DNA of 64,000 nucleotides, taken from NCBI GenBank assembly GCA_949357655.1, contig CASHTG010000002.1:124001-188000 (forward strand), given 5' to 3'. Position numbers and translations under genes: made by a program. The DNA comes from Parascedosporium putredinis (lineage: Eukaryota; Ascomycota; Sordariomycetes; Microascales; Microascaceae). Shown one piece after another: positions 36,308-47,698 of the stretch (positions are counted from its first letter, which is position 1; the number at the start of each line of letters is the position of its first letter). The notes beneath the pieces were generated by a model. The model was not told where the DNA came from and searched no databases. It worked only from the letters and a program-made list of their open reading frames with translations.

Positions 36308-37667
36308 TCAATCCGTCTCGTGCTCCAACCCAGCCTCTTTCGCCCTCTTATCCGCCACCTCACACAAATACTCATACTCCTCCTTGCTGACCTTGCTCAC
36401 GCTAAGGCGCGACTGCTTCAGCATCTGCATGCTCTCCAGGGGCTTCCCGCCTCGCCCATCTCCCGCAGCTCCTTGAGCGTCAGGGGCACCGCGAATTTCT
36501 TCACGAACTGAACGTGCACGAGTCCCCATCGGTTCTTCTCCTTGGTGGCCGTCGCGTCGTAGTAAGGGGTTCCTGGTCGGCGCGCGCCCTCTGGGTTTTT
36601 GTCAAGTTGGTTAGCTGGGGCTGGAAAACGGAGGCGGGAGCAAAAAAGGTCACACCGATATAGAGAGATATATATGGGGGGGTCTATAGAAACGACTTAC
36701 TGTCTTCTGAGTACTCCTTGACAATCTCCATGATGCCCGCGATGCCCGGCTCCTTGCAGTTTGAGTGGTAGAAAAAGGCCTTGTCGCCTGCGTTCATAGC
36801 CTTCATGTTATTCCGAGCTGTTTTCCATCGTCAGCACAACTCGCTCACGCTCAATGCGATACTACCACCGCGTGCCCCCTTTCAAGCCCAAACCTCCAAG
36901 TGGAAGAGGAAAGGAAGAAAGAAAAGGTAGCTGCGTAGGTGATTATTTGACATGAAGATGTTCTTACCAACGTAGTTGCGGATACCTAATGCCCGGCCGG
37001 TCAAGTTAGTCCATTAGCCCGATGCTAGCAATGCGAGAACGTAGAAGAAGAAGAAAAAAAAGCTTACCATCCCACGGCTCAGGCTTATCCCTCGCCCGCA
37101 AATCATCAATCGAAAACCTCACATCTATCCCATTCTCGAACCTCGACTCCGGCTCCGCCTTCATCAGCCAATACCACTCCCCTTCGTGGTGCTCCACCTC
37201 GGGGTTCTTCGCCGGCAACGTATCCGGATCCGGATCCTCCGATACCCCCGGCCACCACCCGTGGCCTTCTTCCCGCCGTCTGTACCACCGTCGTCAGCCG
37301 TCTTGCCCTTCTTCTCCTTTGTCATCTTGTCCCCTCCCTTCTTCTTCTTCGCCCCGTCCGCATCGCCAGACTCTTCCACAGCCACGGCGACCTTCTTCTT
37401 CTCCTTCTTCTTCTTCTCCACGTGTTCTTCACGCGCCGGCACCTTGTCCTCTTCCTCCTCATCATCCTCTACCTTGGACCGCGGCGCCTTCTTCCCCGAT
37501 CCCCGCCCCTTAGCCGACGCCGCAGCTCCTCCCACCTTTGCATTCTTCTTGGGCGCCGCCGCAGGCTCAGGAGCCGCGACTGTCTGTTGCTGAGCCTGGC
37601 GCGCCGAGCGACGCTTTGCGACGGGCGCCGCGGACTCGGTGTCAGCTTGCCTCTTTCGCGGTGGCAT
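36308..37667 (-). CDS. EVE-domain protein (thymocyte nuclear protein 1/DUF55 family)
   Basis: Exons: 37667-37068, 36985-36968 (18 nt, encoding IRNYV), 36817-36701 and 36590-36308; introns are 82, 150 and 110 nt. The first 150 or so residues are disordered and K/A/E-rich with basic clusters (MPPRKRQ, AKRRSAR, EKKKKEKKK) that look like nuclear localisation signals. The EVE domain follows from about residue 163: EWYWLMKAEPES, FSIDDLRARDKPEPWDG, IRNYVARNNMK, AFFYHSNCKEPGIAGIMEIV, RWGLVHVQF and ENMQMLKQ-like ESMQMLKQSRLSVSKV. EVE folds are related to PUA/YTH domains and bind modified nucleobases; the ligand here is unknown. Two breaks fit single missing bases: CCC at 37258 (before the domain) and GGGG at 36439 (SP|LESMQM). 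1018 + 2 bases gives 340 codons. Family assignment is strong; function is inferred. Confidence 0.88.
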
Positions 37668-38439
37668 TGTTTTTTTCTTTGTTTCTCTGTAAGGAAAATA
37701 AAAAAGGGTCCTTTTTCCTTCTTCTTCTTCTTTTTTTCCTCTTCTTCTTGTGCACTTTGTTATCGTAAGTTGGCGCGCTTAAGAACTTGGTGCGCGTGGG
37801 TAATGTCGTGTCTTTCTATCTTTTCGCGGTCGAAGCTCTCTCAATGCTCTCTCTTGGTCCCTTGACTTGAGTCGAGGTCAAATTAGGGGCGTGCGCACAC
37901 GCGGGAAGTGGGCGGGTGTGGGATTAGCCCAGCACCACCGACGGCAACGGCCCCAAAGTTTTTTTCTCCGCTCATCCATTGATTGTGGATGGTTGTGTCT
38001 TCCCACATGGCCTGTAGTTTGAGACCTGACAAATGTCCGTGGAACTCTCGACATTAAAAGCCTTCAACTCAGATGGCAGAACAGCGTGAATATCTTTCCC
38101 GAGGTATATATATATATATATGTGTATTGCGCAGAGAAAAGACCCCGTTCGGCTCCTTCGTTTTTCTCTTCTTTGCTTAATTCATCAAAATCGTCAGTTT
38201 TCTTCTTCTTTCTGTAATACCCTTCCCATCTATGGCCAACGACCTCTAAACCGAAAACGCAAGGCGCAATATCGTATCCGTGGCATGAAAAAAATAAAGC
38301 ATTACAAGAAGGATAAAAAGAGGCCGAGAAAAGAAAAGAACAAGAGATCCGTTTATGGTTCATTCCCTTTTTTATCTTCCTCATTTCCCCTCTTTTCCCA
38401 TTCACAACCGCCCCCGCCCCCTCCTCCTCCCCCAAACCT
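37668..38439 (-). promoter_or_regulatory. Intergenic region: LEU2 3' flank and EVE gene promoter
   Basis: This 772-base interval between tandem minus-strand genes has T/CTT-rich stretches next to the EVE start (37668-37750) and an (AT)n run at about 38105-38121. No open frame is supported. Confidence 0.4.
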
Positions 38440-39782
38440 CTAGTTCTTCAAAATGGCAACGAGCTCCTTGATAATAGCGTCACCCATTTCCTTGGTCCCG
38501 ACCTCTCCACCCAAGTCCTTGGTCCTCGCGCCCCCGTCAATGGCCTTCTTCACCGCAGCCTCGACCGCATCAGCCTCCTTGCCGAGGTTGAGCGAGTAGC
38601 GCAGAAGCATAGCAACGGACAGAATGGTGCCCACGGGGTTGACGACGCCCTTGCCCGAGATGTCGGGGGCAGAGCCGTGAATGGGCTCGTAGATGCCGTT
38701 GCACTTGGACTTGCCGTCGGGGATCCCGCTCAAGCTCGCGCTAGGCAAGAGGCCGATGCTGCCGGGAATCACGCTCGCCTCGTCGCTAATGATGTCGCCA
38801 AAGAGGTTGCTCGTCACGACCACGCCGTTGAGCCCGCGCGGGTTCTTGACCAGGATCATGGCCGCGCTGTCGATGAGCTGGTGCTGCAGCGAGAGCTGGG
38901 GAACTCCTTGGCAAAGAGCTCCGTCATCACCCGCCTCCATAGCCGGCTCGTCGCCAGCACGTTGGCCTTGTCCAAGCTCCACACCGTGCTGTCTCCGCGC
39001 TTGAGCGCCAGGAACCCCGCCAGCCGGCCCACGCGCTCAATCTCCTCGCGCGAGTAGGGCTCCGTGTCCCACGCCTTGCCGTCGCCCTCATCCTCCTTGC
39101 GTTCGCCAAAGTAGATGCCGCCCGTGAGCTCGCGCACAATGACAAAGTCGGTGCCTCGGCACACCTCGGCCTTGAGCGGCGACGCGTCCACCAGCGAGTC
39201 GGACGCGAAGGAACAGGGCCGGAGGTTACCGTAGGTGCCCATCTCCTTGCGGATGCGGAGGATACCCTGCTCGGGTCGGACGGTGCCGGTGCCCCATTCC
39301 GGGCCGCCGATGGCACCGAGGAGGACGGCGTCGGCGTTCTTGGCCGCTTCGAGGGCCTCGTCGGTGAGAGGGTGCCGTGGGCATTGATGGAGCACTAGAC
39401 GAGATGGGAGACTGGGATTAGTGTGCGAAGAAAAAAAAAGAATAGATAGGGTAGTAAAAGGGTAGAGATGAGAGTAGCTGAGGGGAGAAGGAGAAGAGAA
39501 GACATACGCCACCCATCAGGTGCTCCTGGATGTTGAAGGTACCAGTAGAGGGGCTGTTCTCCTCAATGGCCTTGAGAACCTATTTCCCATCCCGTTAGCC
39601 AATGTCGCAAGTAATAATAATTTTGCTTTCCGTTCTTTCGTATGTTTGCAATATCGCGCAAACCAAGGCCCGTCTTCGTCTTCGGCTCGATCAAGCGTCG
39701 GGAGGTGGGGGAGTGGGAACGGGCACACACACCTTGATACCCTCGGCAACAACCTAAAATGACAGCGAATCCCAGTTAGCTT

Positions 39783-39819
<37 letters not shown>

Positions 39820-39961
39820 TGTGTCACCGACCGTCTCTCTAATTCAACCCAGGGCTTCTTGCTCCCGAGAAACACGAGAACAAGGGGAACGTGGAAAAAA
39901 GAAGACATACCTCTGGACCGCAATGGTCACCCCCGAAAACGACAATGTTGTACTGCGCCAT
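38440..39961 (-). CDS. LEU2: 3-isopropylmalate dehydrogenase
   Basis: This enzyme oxidatively decarboxylates 3-isopropylmalate with NAD+ in leucine biosynthesis. Exons: 39961-39911 (MAQYNIVVFGGDHCGPE), 39753-39733 (21 nt, VVAEGIK), 39579-39508 and 39394-38440, all joined in phase 0; introns are 157, 153 and 113 nt. Family landmarks: LLGAIGGPEWGTG, GTYGNLRPC, RELTGGIYFGERK with the catalytic tyrosine, the SLDKANVLATSRLWR region with the catalytic lysine, metal-binding aspartates in TSNLFGDIISDEAS, and NAD-binding GSAPDISGKGVVNPVGTILS. Two breaks each fit one missing homopolymer base: GGG at 39370 (HGT|PLTDEAL) and GGGG at 38898 (EFP|QLSLQHQ). 1099 + 2 bases gives 366 residues, normal for the family. 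It uses the filamentous-fungal counterpart of yeast LEU2 (leu-1 in Neurospora). A possible Leu3-type site lies upstream. Confidence 0.96.
39786..39816 (+). repeat. (CT)n microsatellite inside LEU2 intron 1
   Basis: About 15 CT units on the plus strand, reading as (AG)n in the LEU2 transcript, lie inside the 157-nt first intron (39910-39754). Confidence 0.85.
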
Positions 39962-40077
39962 GATTTCTTCTCTCAAACGACCTGGTATATTTTCCTTTTG
40001 ATCTTTTGTCCGGGATGGGAAGAAAAAGAAAGTTGGAAAGAAAAAAAAAAGGGGAAAAGAAAAGAAAGTTGAGCGCT

Positions 40078-40086
40078 CCGGACCGG
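40078..40086. promoter_or_regulatory. Candidate Leu3/LeuB-type binding site upstream of LEU2
   Basis: CCGG-A-CCGG lies about 117 bases upstream of the LEU2 start codon. The Leu3 family binds CCGGNNCCGG (CCG-N4-CGG) in leucine-pathway promoters. This copy has one spacer base instead of two; a single lost base, as seen repeatedly in this window, would restore the consensus. The assignment is inferred from position and motif. Confidence 0.4.
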
Positions 40087-41439
40087 AAAAGGTTGGTGGG
40101 GTAATAATTCAGAGAAGCTTCGGAAGACTGGAAAAAAAGGTGGGGTGATGCAGCTCTGGTGTGTCCACGCTCTCTGTTTGTCCCTATCTTCTTTTGATGT
40201 CAGGTAATCGGGACTTGCTCTCTTTATACATCTTTTTCTTTTTCTCCCCACGCCTTGAGCGGAACTAGGAGATGAGAAAAGAGAAAGAGAATAAACCGTT
40301 GCGCAAGAGGATATCGAGAGTCCAAGTAAAGCAAGAGAACCAAAGAGCGCAAGTCGACCAGCTCCAGAAAGGATGGCTTTCCCAAAAGGAACAGTTCCGC
40401 GTCCCTCCCCTAGAAATAAAAAGACCACCACCCAAGACCAAAAGACCTCCCCATTTCCAATTCCTCGCCCCTCATTCCTCCGCTCATCTTTAGAAGGGCG
40501 GGGGGGCCTCTTCTCCGGGGAACTTCTAGCGGCCCTCTATTCACAGTCCCCATGGCTTTTCGTCCAGAGGAGGGAAACCCACCCCGCCGTCTCCGAGATC
40601 GGCAAGGTGGGGTCCCTAGAACGAAGGAAAAAAGCCCGCGCTCCATCATGAATAATACTCTCTCCGAGGTTGGTCTCCATCCCCACCCACATGCTCTTTC
40701 AAAGTACTAAAGGCTTCCGTAAGGAAATGATGTGTACGATAGTGTCAAGATGAAGAGTGAGTTGCCTTGCGGTGTTGTGTCAGTGCACCCCCAAATGCGA
40801 CCCACCTCCTTGGCCAGGAAGCAGCCCGGAAGAGGGGGATGGTAGCTACGGGGTAGCTCGGGTATCCCCAATCAAAGGGAACCCGAATCCGATCCGACAT
40901 GCGGTGTCGCTTTCCGCCGATCTCCTAGGGCCGAGGCCGTATTAGTTAAACATAGGACGAAGCCGCCCCGTTTTCGGGCCATCTTAGGAGCGAGCATTCT
41001 TGCTACCACTGTTGATCAGCAGGCACACACATCTAGGCGCAGGAGACCCCATGTTAAGTTTGACACGCCGGACCGTTCTCGTCCATCGCTGACATCTCAA
41101 GGAAATAAATGATATCAAATGAACAGGGGAGAAGCTGGTTTACAGTAGCCATTGCTCTAAATGCACATTATAGAAGTGATTGGACGCTTTGTGCGCTGCA
41201 CATATAGATATAGAGATATATATAATATATATTCTTTGATATGATCAATCAATTAGGATATCCGTCTCATCATTACACATTGCGAGGTTAGACCCGAGAG
41301 ATACAAGGAGAACGACAGAAAGTAAAGAAACAATGAAGGCGAGATTTGAGCCAAGATTTCCTTCGAGAACACTGCATGCGCACGACGTGTTTACGTTGTT
41401 CACGCTTGAGCCTAACTCGGCGCCGTAACCGCGAGGTAC

Positions 41440-41444
<5 letters not shown>

Positions 41445-41470
<26 letters not shown>

Positions 41471-41490
41471 TGTGTGTGTGTGCGTGTGTG
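41445..41490 (+). repeat. Compound (GA)n(TG)n microsatellite
   Basis: About 13 GA/AG units are followed directly by about 10 TG units with one TGCG interruption. Confidence 0.85.
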
Positions 41491-42192
41491 TATGGCGATG
41501 TAGGCGTGTGAGTGAGTAGATGAAGAGGACCCGTGGCTGCGAGCGCTCCTTGACTGGGTATGACCAAGGAGCCAAGACTGGCGTGAGAGGTCGCGAGTGC
41601 ATGGAGGAATGTGGTGTGACTGAATGTGTGTAAGCCCACGAGTGACGACGCTTGTGCATGCTCCATGTTCCACAATGCATGACATGAGAGAGCAAAAGAA
41701 AAAGAACACAGATGGTCATGGGCAGAGGAAACCTCCTTCTCCCCCAAAGCCTCTTCGAGTTCTCTCCGGTTCCGAGAGGAAACGAAGGAAAACAAAAAAA
41801 AAACGCCGGCAAAAGGCAACAACAAAACATGAGGTGCTGTGCCCTCTCATCGAGTTCGCCCCTACATCCATGCTTGCGCATATGCTTTCAAGAGGCTGAA
41901 TGCTCTTGGTTGGTTTTCCATCTTTCCCATAAGAAATTGTTTAAAGATTGCTGGCTCGTCTTGATTCGTTTCATTCCCACCCTTCAGCTTGGAAGGGTGA
42001 TTGATTCCTTGTTCCTTCATTGTGTCATGTCGCATCCTTTTTCTTGTTCGTCAGGGGTTTCCCCTTTTGTCATTCGCCCTTCGTGTTCGCCTGTTCCTAG
42101 CAGACTACCTTCAAGTGCCTTGCCCGCGACAACACAAGGCCGCGTTTTTTCTTTTTCTTCTTTGGCAGAGCGTCGAAAGATAGCCGGCTACA

Positions 42193-45100
42193 TTACCGGA
42201 ATGACTTGAACGACTTGTGCGCCAACGGTGACGTACCGTGGCCGTGGCCGTGTCCATGGCCGTGACTGGACGACGCCATTCCGCTCCCCATCGCGACGCT
42301 GCTGCTTCCAGCCCTCCCCGTGTCGCGGAGTCTACCTCCTCTCATATTGGGCGTGTTGGCGCAAAACGCACAGATGTACACTGGCGGCATCTCTCGGCGA
42401 GTAATCTTGGTGCACCTGCCATGGAGCCACATCTCACAAGCTTCGCTAATTCACCCGAAAAAGACATACGGTTAGTCAAAGAAAAGGGGAAAAAGGTCCG
42501 AGGTTGGGCAGCCGACTCACCATTGTACCATGAAAGTGTCCGCCGCGGAGCCCTGATCATTCCGATGGCATATGCACCGAATGTTGAGGCGTCTACCTCC
42601 CGTCAGCGGTGTGGGGATGGCGTCCGTGATGTGGGTTGGCGATACCACGCTCGCACCGCCCCATTCAAACGTCCCGTTGGCTGAAGACGAGCCCATCCTC
42701 TGTGCCCTCTGACTCGCCACCCTCTTGTTCTGCCTGTCCTCCACCATCTTCCTCAACTCGCTCGCGGCATCTCCCGCGCTCCCTTCGCGATCTGACCGCG
42801 AGTCAACTACTGTCTCCGCCTCGCTCTCGTCGCCTGGAGACAGGCCGCGACCGTTGAACGAGAAACTCGCGCGCACTTGGGGGTTCTTCTTTTTCCTCCC
42901 ACTGGCCCCGCTAGAGAATATAGAGCCCACGGGTTTCCGGGGATCCGGAAGAGCAAACGAAGAGTTGCGGCTTGAATGATAATGGGCTCGTCGTCGGTAT
43001 CAGAGTCATCCGAGCCCGAGGACCCGAGAACGGCAGGGGCCCGTCTTCCGCTGCTGCCGGAATCGCGCGATGCCCTTCGCATGGGGGACGATTCTTCAGC
43101 AACGGTCGTAGTTTCGGCGTGCGCTCGCCCCCGGGCATCAATGGTGAACTTGACTGATGTGCGAGTGCGAGGACCGTTGGATTCTGGAATCGACGAGAGG
43201 CTGGTGAGTCGGTGATGTAGCTTGAGGGGGAAATCCGACCCGACCGGCCCGAGCTTGATGGACGGCCTGACGCAGCACCTGAGCCGCCTCCTTGTGATGC
43301 CTGGCGGGTAGCCGCCGGCGCCAACGGAGGAAGCTGCCTCTTGCCCCTGCTTTCGCTAAAGCTACGCTGGAGGCCGTTTCTCGGGTGGGTGTTTTTGATA
43401 GGTGAGCTAGCAGGCTCCCTCCTGCCACGCCTCGTCGGCTCTTTGTAGCTGAATGATCTTCTCAAGGGATCGGCGGAACTCGGCGCTACAGGTGCGGGTT
43501 CGGCTAGTCTCGGCGGGGTCAGCGTGGCCGGCTTGGTTGAAGCTTACGTCCATGCCCGACGAGGGAGGGCGGCTAAATAAGAGGCCTGGGTCCACACCAC
43601 CGCTGGGGCTCAGGGTGAAGGCGGCGTCACTGCCGGCCAGGTAAGGGCCCGCTAAGTCGCCCGAGACTGGTATCTCAGCGCTGGGTCTGCTCGGCTTGGG
43701 GCCAAGGGCCTTCCCTTCTTGGCTGGAGGATGGAGGCTCTCCTGGTTAACGGACTGGGGTACTCCGTTTGCGGCTACGTTGTTGGCCATGGCAGTCACGG
43801 TAGGATCCTGGAACAAGGCAGGGTTGGAATTCCAGTCAAAGAGTCGATTCCGCGATGGGTCTGCGCGGGCGGCTGAAAGAGGATCCCAGACGCTGCGGCT
43901 TGCGCAAAATCCAAGTCCATGGCCGTCATAGATACTGAAGGATCCCAGTACGAAGCAGGTGCGGCGCCCGCGGACAGTGGGTAACCGAAGACATCGTGGC
44001 CGGAGGCGGCGAAGGCTGCCGTTAGGTCACCAGAGTGCTGCTGGTGGGGAGTGGCCGTCGCGCCGAGGAAGTCTGGATGGCCGAAGCCCTGGTCATCCTG
44101 CATAGTGGTTGCCGTGGGGCCTGATGGAGGTTTCCGGTCCCCTTGCTTGCCGACGGCGGAGGTGTTGCGATCTGCGTAGGTCGCGGGTGCTGTGCTTGCT
44201 TGCTTGGGTGTTGAGGGGCCGAGTTTGGGCCGTTGGTCGCAGTCGCAGACCCCGTGCGTAGCCTTTGCGGGCTCGTTCCTGAAAACTTTTATCGTCGGCG
44301 TCGTTGTCGTTTGCCTCGGGCGACCACTCGCGAGAGATGTTGCTTAGAGGAAGCGGCGACGAAGACAACCGGAAAGAGGGGTCGACGGTGGGCAGGTTCG
44401 GGTTGGGAGAAAAATGCGTAGCATGGGACGCGATGCGTGCGGCGATATCGCCCGCGGAGAGCGGGCGGTTTAGGAGTATCGAGGGGATTCGACGGCGAGC
44501 TGGAGGCCTGGCGATAAGCCCGGTTGGGTGGGAGTGGGCGTGGGCAGTCGGGGTAGTGCTGGGGTTGGAGCCGGCGCTGCTGGCGCTGCTGCTTATGCTA
44601 AGGGTGCGGCCGGCAGTGCTAACCGGTGTGTAGGCGGTGAAGTGACGGTGACTTTCGGCGGCGTGGACCGGGGCGGTGGAGCTAAATGGCGAAATATCGT
44701 TGCCGGGGCCAGATGTCCAGGATGAGGATGAGTGCCGTGATGTTCCTCCGTCCTCAAAAGGTGTCTTCTGGAAGAGTTGGGGAGTTTCGAAATCGGGGCT
44801 GGGGAAGGCGACACAAGTAGGTGTTTGTCGAGGTGTGGGCGGTTGAGCGTTTGGATCTCCAAAGCTGAAGAGGGGGACCAAGCGTTAGCAGAGCGGGATT
44901 TCCTTCAGCGAAAAAAGAGACAAAGTGGTCTCTCCAGGGTAATCTAGGAAGAGTCGGCCTTCTTTTCTTTTTTTTTTTCTTTTTTGTTTTGCTAGACACT
45001 CCCTTCTCTCAATCCCTTTCTCAGTTGCATTCACTGTTCAAGGGGTGAGAGGGGAATCTTTGCGAAACAAGAATATAAAAAAATAGAAGGATAGAATCAA

Positions 45101-45759
45101 TGGATAGACGAGAGTGGAGGGAAGCGGAGACCATGGTACATTGGGATGCTGCAGATAAGCCGGGCTTAATTGGCTTGTGTTGGAGGGTAGGAGTGGAGGT
45201 GGGAGGTTTGGTACCCGTCGCTCCTGCGGCTTGACCGCACTGGTACAAGTACAACGCACCTGAAGCAAATGGACTGGACCAGAGCGCACAGGGACCAAAC
45301 CAGAACCAACTGGATTTGACGCAGCAGGCACACGACCGGGAGTGGTAGGGATTGGCAGGTCTCCCACAGGAAGGAGCACTCGGGACTTCTAGGCAACCTT
45401 GCTCAAAGGCTGAATTACGGCGCCGGCACCAAAAATGGAATGGGCACTAGACTCCCAGATCCAAAGGGGAAAGAATAATGATCGAGGGCAACAATCCAAA
45501 TCCGAGCGTAAAGGCAACCGAATCGGCACCAGCCTCATGAATCAAGAACAGGTGAATGTCCGGAGATGACGATGGGGCGCGGGCAATGAATCGAGACAAG
45601 GTGGAAAGAGGGGAAGGAAAAAGGAACGAGGAAAATAATTCAAGATCTCAAAGGATAGAGAGAAGGAGTGAGGAGGCATGGCAGAGGAAGGGAAGGAAAG
45701 AAAAAGAAAAAAGGAAATGGGATATCTAACCTGGTCGCCGCCAATTGATCCCCACTCAT
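42193..45759 (-). CDS. PHD-finger protein, C-terminal C4HC3 zinc finger
   Basis: Exons: 45759-45731 (MSGDQLAAT), 44864-42521 and 42445-42193; introns are 866 and 75 nt. The protein opens with SFGDPNAQPPTPRQTP and is mostly Ser/Pro/Thr-rich and disordered. The PHD finger at about residues 770-815 is split by the last intron: RCICHRND and FMVQ before it, CEACEMWLHGRC and PPVYICAFC after it. These supply C-x-C, C-x2-C, H-x2-C and C-x2-C ligands. PHD fingers usually read histone H3 tails, so a nuclear chromatin role is likely. The C terminus has an HG repeat. Six frame changes lie in exon 2: one extra base at 44287-44290 and one at 43544-43545; one missing base each at 43885, 43698, about 43200 and 42972. 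The net correction of +2 to 2626 bases gives 876 codons. The 43544 change could instead mask a 44-nt intron (43547-43504). The finger is certain; the central protein is less so. Confidence 0.82.
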
Positions 45760-47295
45760 AGCAAATCTGATTGTGGATTATTCTCATAACCTTTTTTCTC
45801 TCTTTGGGTGAACACCCTAACACCGAATCCGGAACGGACAATATACCCACGAACCACACCTCTTTGGGGTGTTTTTCTTTTTCTGCAAAAGAGGAGATGG
45901 TTTCTGATATATCAAACAGACGATGGGTAGGAATACAAAAAACGCCGTCGTAAGGGGAACAAGGGCTTCGATATCGAGTCGTCGTTCAAAACTGCTATTC
46001 TTGTCGTTGTTTTTGTTTTGCTCTTTCCCTTTTCTGCTGCTATATCGATGTCGCTATTCGTTCGTTCGTCCCGTGTGTGGTGCGGTTCTTCCTCGAGCTG
46101 GAGAGGTGCCGGTCGACCGTTCCGTCTAGTCTTTTACCCTTTTCTCGAGTGATATATATTGTCCCTTTTCTCTTTTCCCTCTCCCTAACCAAATCGCGGG
46201 GGCAACCGTACGGGAGGGGAAGAAGAAAAAACTAAGAGTTTGCTCCTCCGGGTGGGGAAAATGGGCAAATGCGGTCGGAAACGTGTGGAGACGAGGTGGG
46301 AATGGCGAGTCAAGTTATCTACCTGTGGTCGATTTCAGGTTTGTCGTGTAGTCATGGAGCCTTTACTTCTTGTCCTCGTTTAAATTGCTGGATCTTGGGT
46401 CGCCGGTGAGGCTGTTCGTGGGTCCTTTGCAGGTATATCTGTCTGTTGTCGTATTATAGAAGCATTACAAGACGTCGTGGGTCATAAAAAAGAGCGTAGT
46501 GTCGAGTGCAATATAAAGAAAGGAAGATAGGTTTAACAAAAAAATGAGTGTGTAAGATGCTTCGAGATTAGATTAAGAATGTAGGTCGTTGGCCAAGAGA
46601 AAGAAGAAATGGGCAACGAGTAAAAGAGATAGAGAGTGAGAGAAAGAGACGGATAGGAAAGAAGTGAAAACGAATGTCAAGTATTAAGTGCTAAAAAGAT
46701 GCAATTCGATTATAACGAGCGAAGAGAAACAATGAATTTCGTTAGTGAGCGTTTGATCTGAGGGATGACCCAGGCGTAAGGAAGGACGAGGTTGGAAAAA
46801 GAGACCATCAGAGACCTCGCGGGTCTAGATGAGAAGGGTGTCCATTGAGTTTTGTCTCTCCTTCTCCTGTCAAAGAGGTCCCAGACTCGAGCCTCTCCTT
46901 GGAGGGGACGGGGCAGCTCGGTCGTTTTTTTTTCTTGGGTTGGTTTGGTTGGGGGTGGGGGTGGTTCACGCAAAAGCACACAGGACCAGGGGTACCGCTT
47001 AAGAGACTCCATCTCAAGGACTAAGACAATAGCCTCAGGGGAGAGAGAGAAATGTAGCTTTCCAGGGGAGCGAACACAAACGCTGTCAAGCTACCCACTG
47101 CCTCAGCCTCTATTCCCACGATCGACAGGTACCTCCCTCGATGGCTGCCAGAGAGCCGAAGAAGCCGTCCGAAAGTGTACATTCAGGTCGAGGAGGAAAG
47201 GGGGCCACAAGCTCTGAAGGCGGGGATTAACTCGGGAATGCATTCAAGGGCCTTTCCCTGGCAAAGGGACGTTAGGGGGAGCATAAATCTCCAAA
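45760..47295 (-). promoter_or_regulatory. Upstream region of the PHD gene
   Basis: Sequence 5' of the PHD gene on the minus strand, with purine- and A-rich patches (46490-46720). No coding frame or core element was recognised. Confidence 0.3.
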
Positions 47296-47668
47296 CTACG
47301 GAAAATACGGCGCTACCACAAAACTAAAAGACGGTGCCAGGGATCTAGGGCTGGTGATAGCCAAGCAGTCAAGGCGGGAGGATCGCGCAAATCCAGGTGT
47401 AGAGCACATACGAAGAAATAGAGCATCGATGGCGGGTTTTTGTGGCCATTGGCCGTTCAAGAGGAGGGAAAGGAAAATTGGGGGCGAACACAGCTTGTGG
47501 AGCAAAGGTAAGCTCGCCAACCAATTCAATAGGAGGGGCAAAGGGGGCGAGAGAGCAATAGTAAGGAGAAGAGGAGGAAAAAAGGAAGGAAAGGCACGAA
47601 ACAAAGCGGCGGGTACCTGACCCGATCCCGATGGAGCATATGCAACGACAAGGCTCGTTGACCGCCGT

Positions 47669-47698
47669 CCTGTGCCTGTGCCTGTGCCTGTGCCTGTC
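47669..47698 (+). repeat. (TGTGCC)n hexamer repeat
   Basis: Four to five copies of TGTGCC in tandem in non-coding sequence. Confidence 0.7.

Larger units (their letters stand above)
39962..42192. other. LEU2 promoter region and intergenic sequence up to the PHD gene
   Basis: The first 500 bases carry the LEU2 leader and promoter. An AT-rich patch lies at 41205-41245 and a compound (GA)n(TG)n microsatellite at 41445-41490. The 42000-42190 end is probably the 3' flank of the PHD gene. No further coding frame was recognised. Confidence 0.4.
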
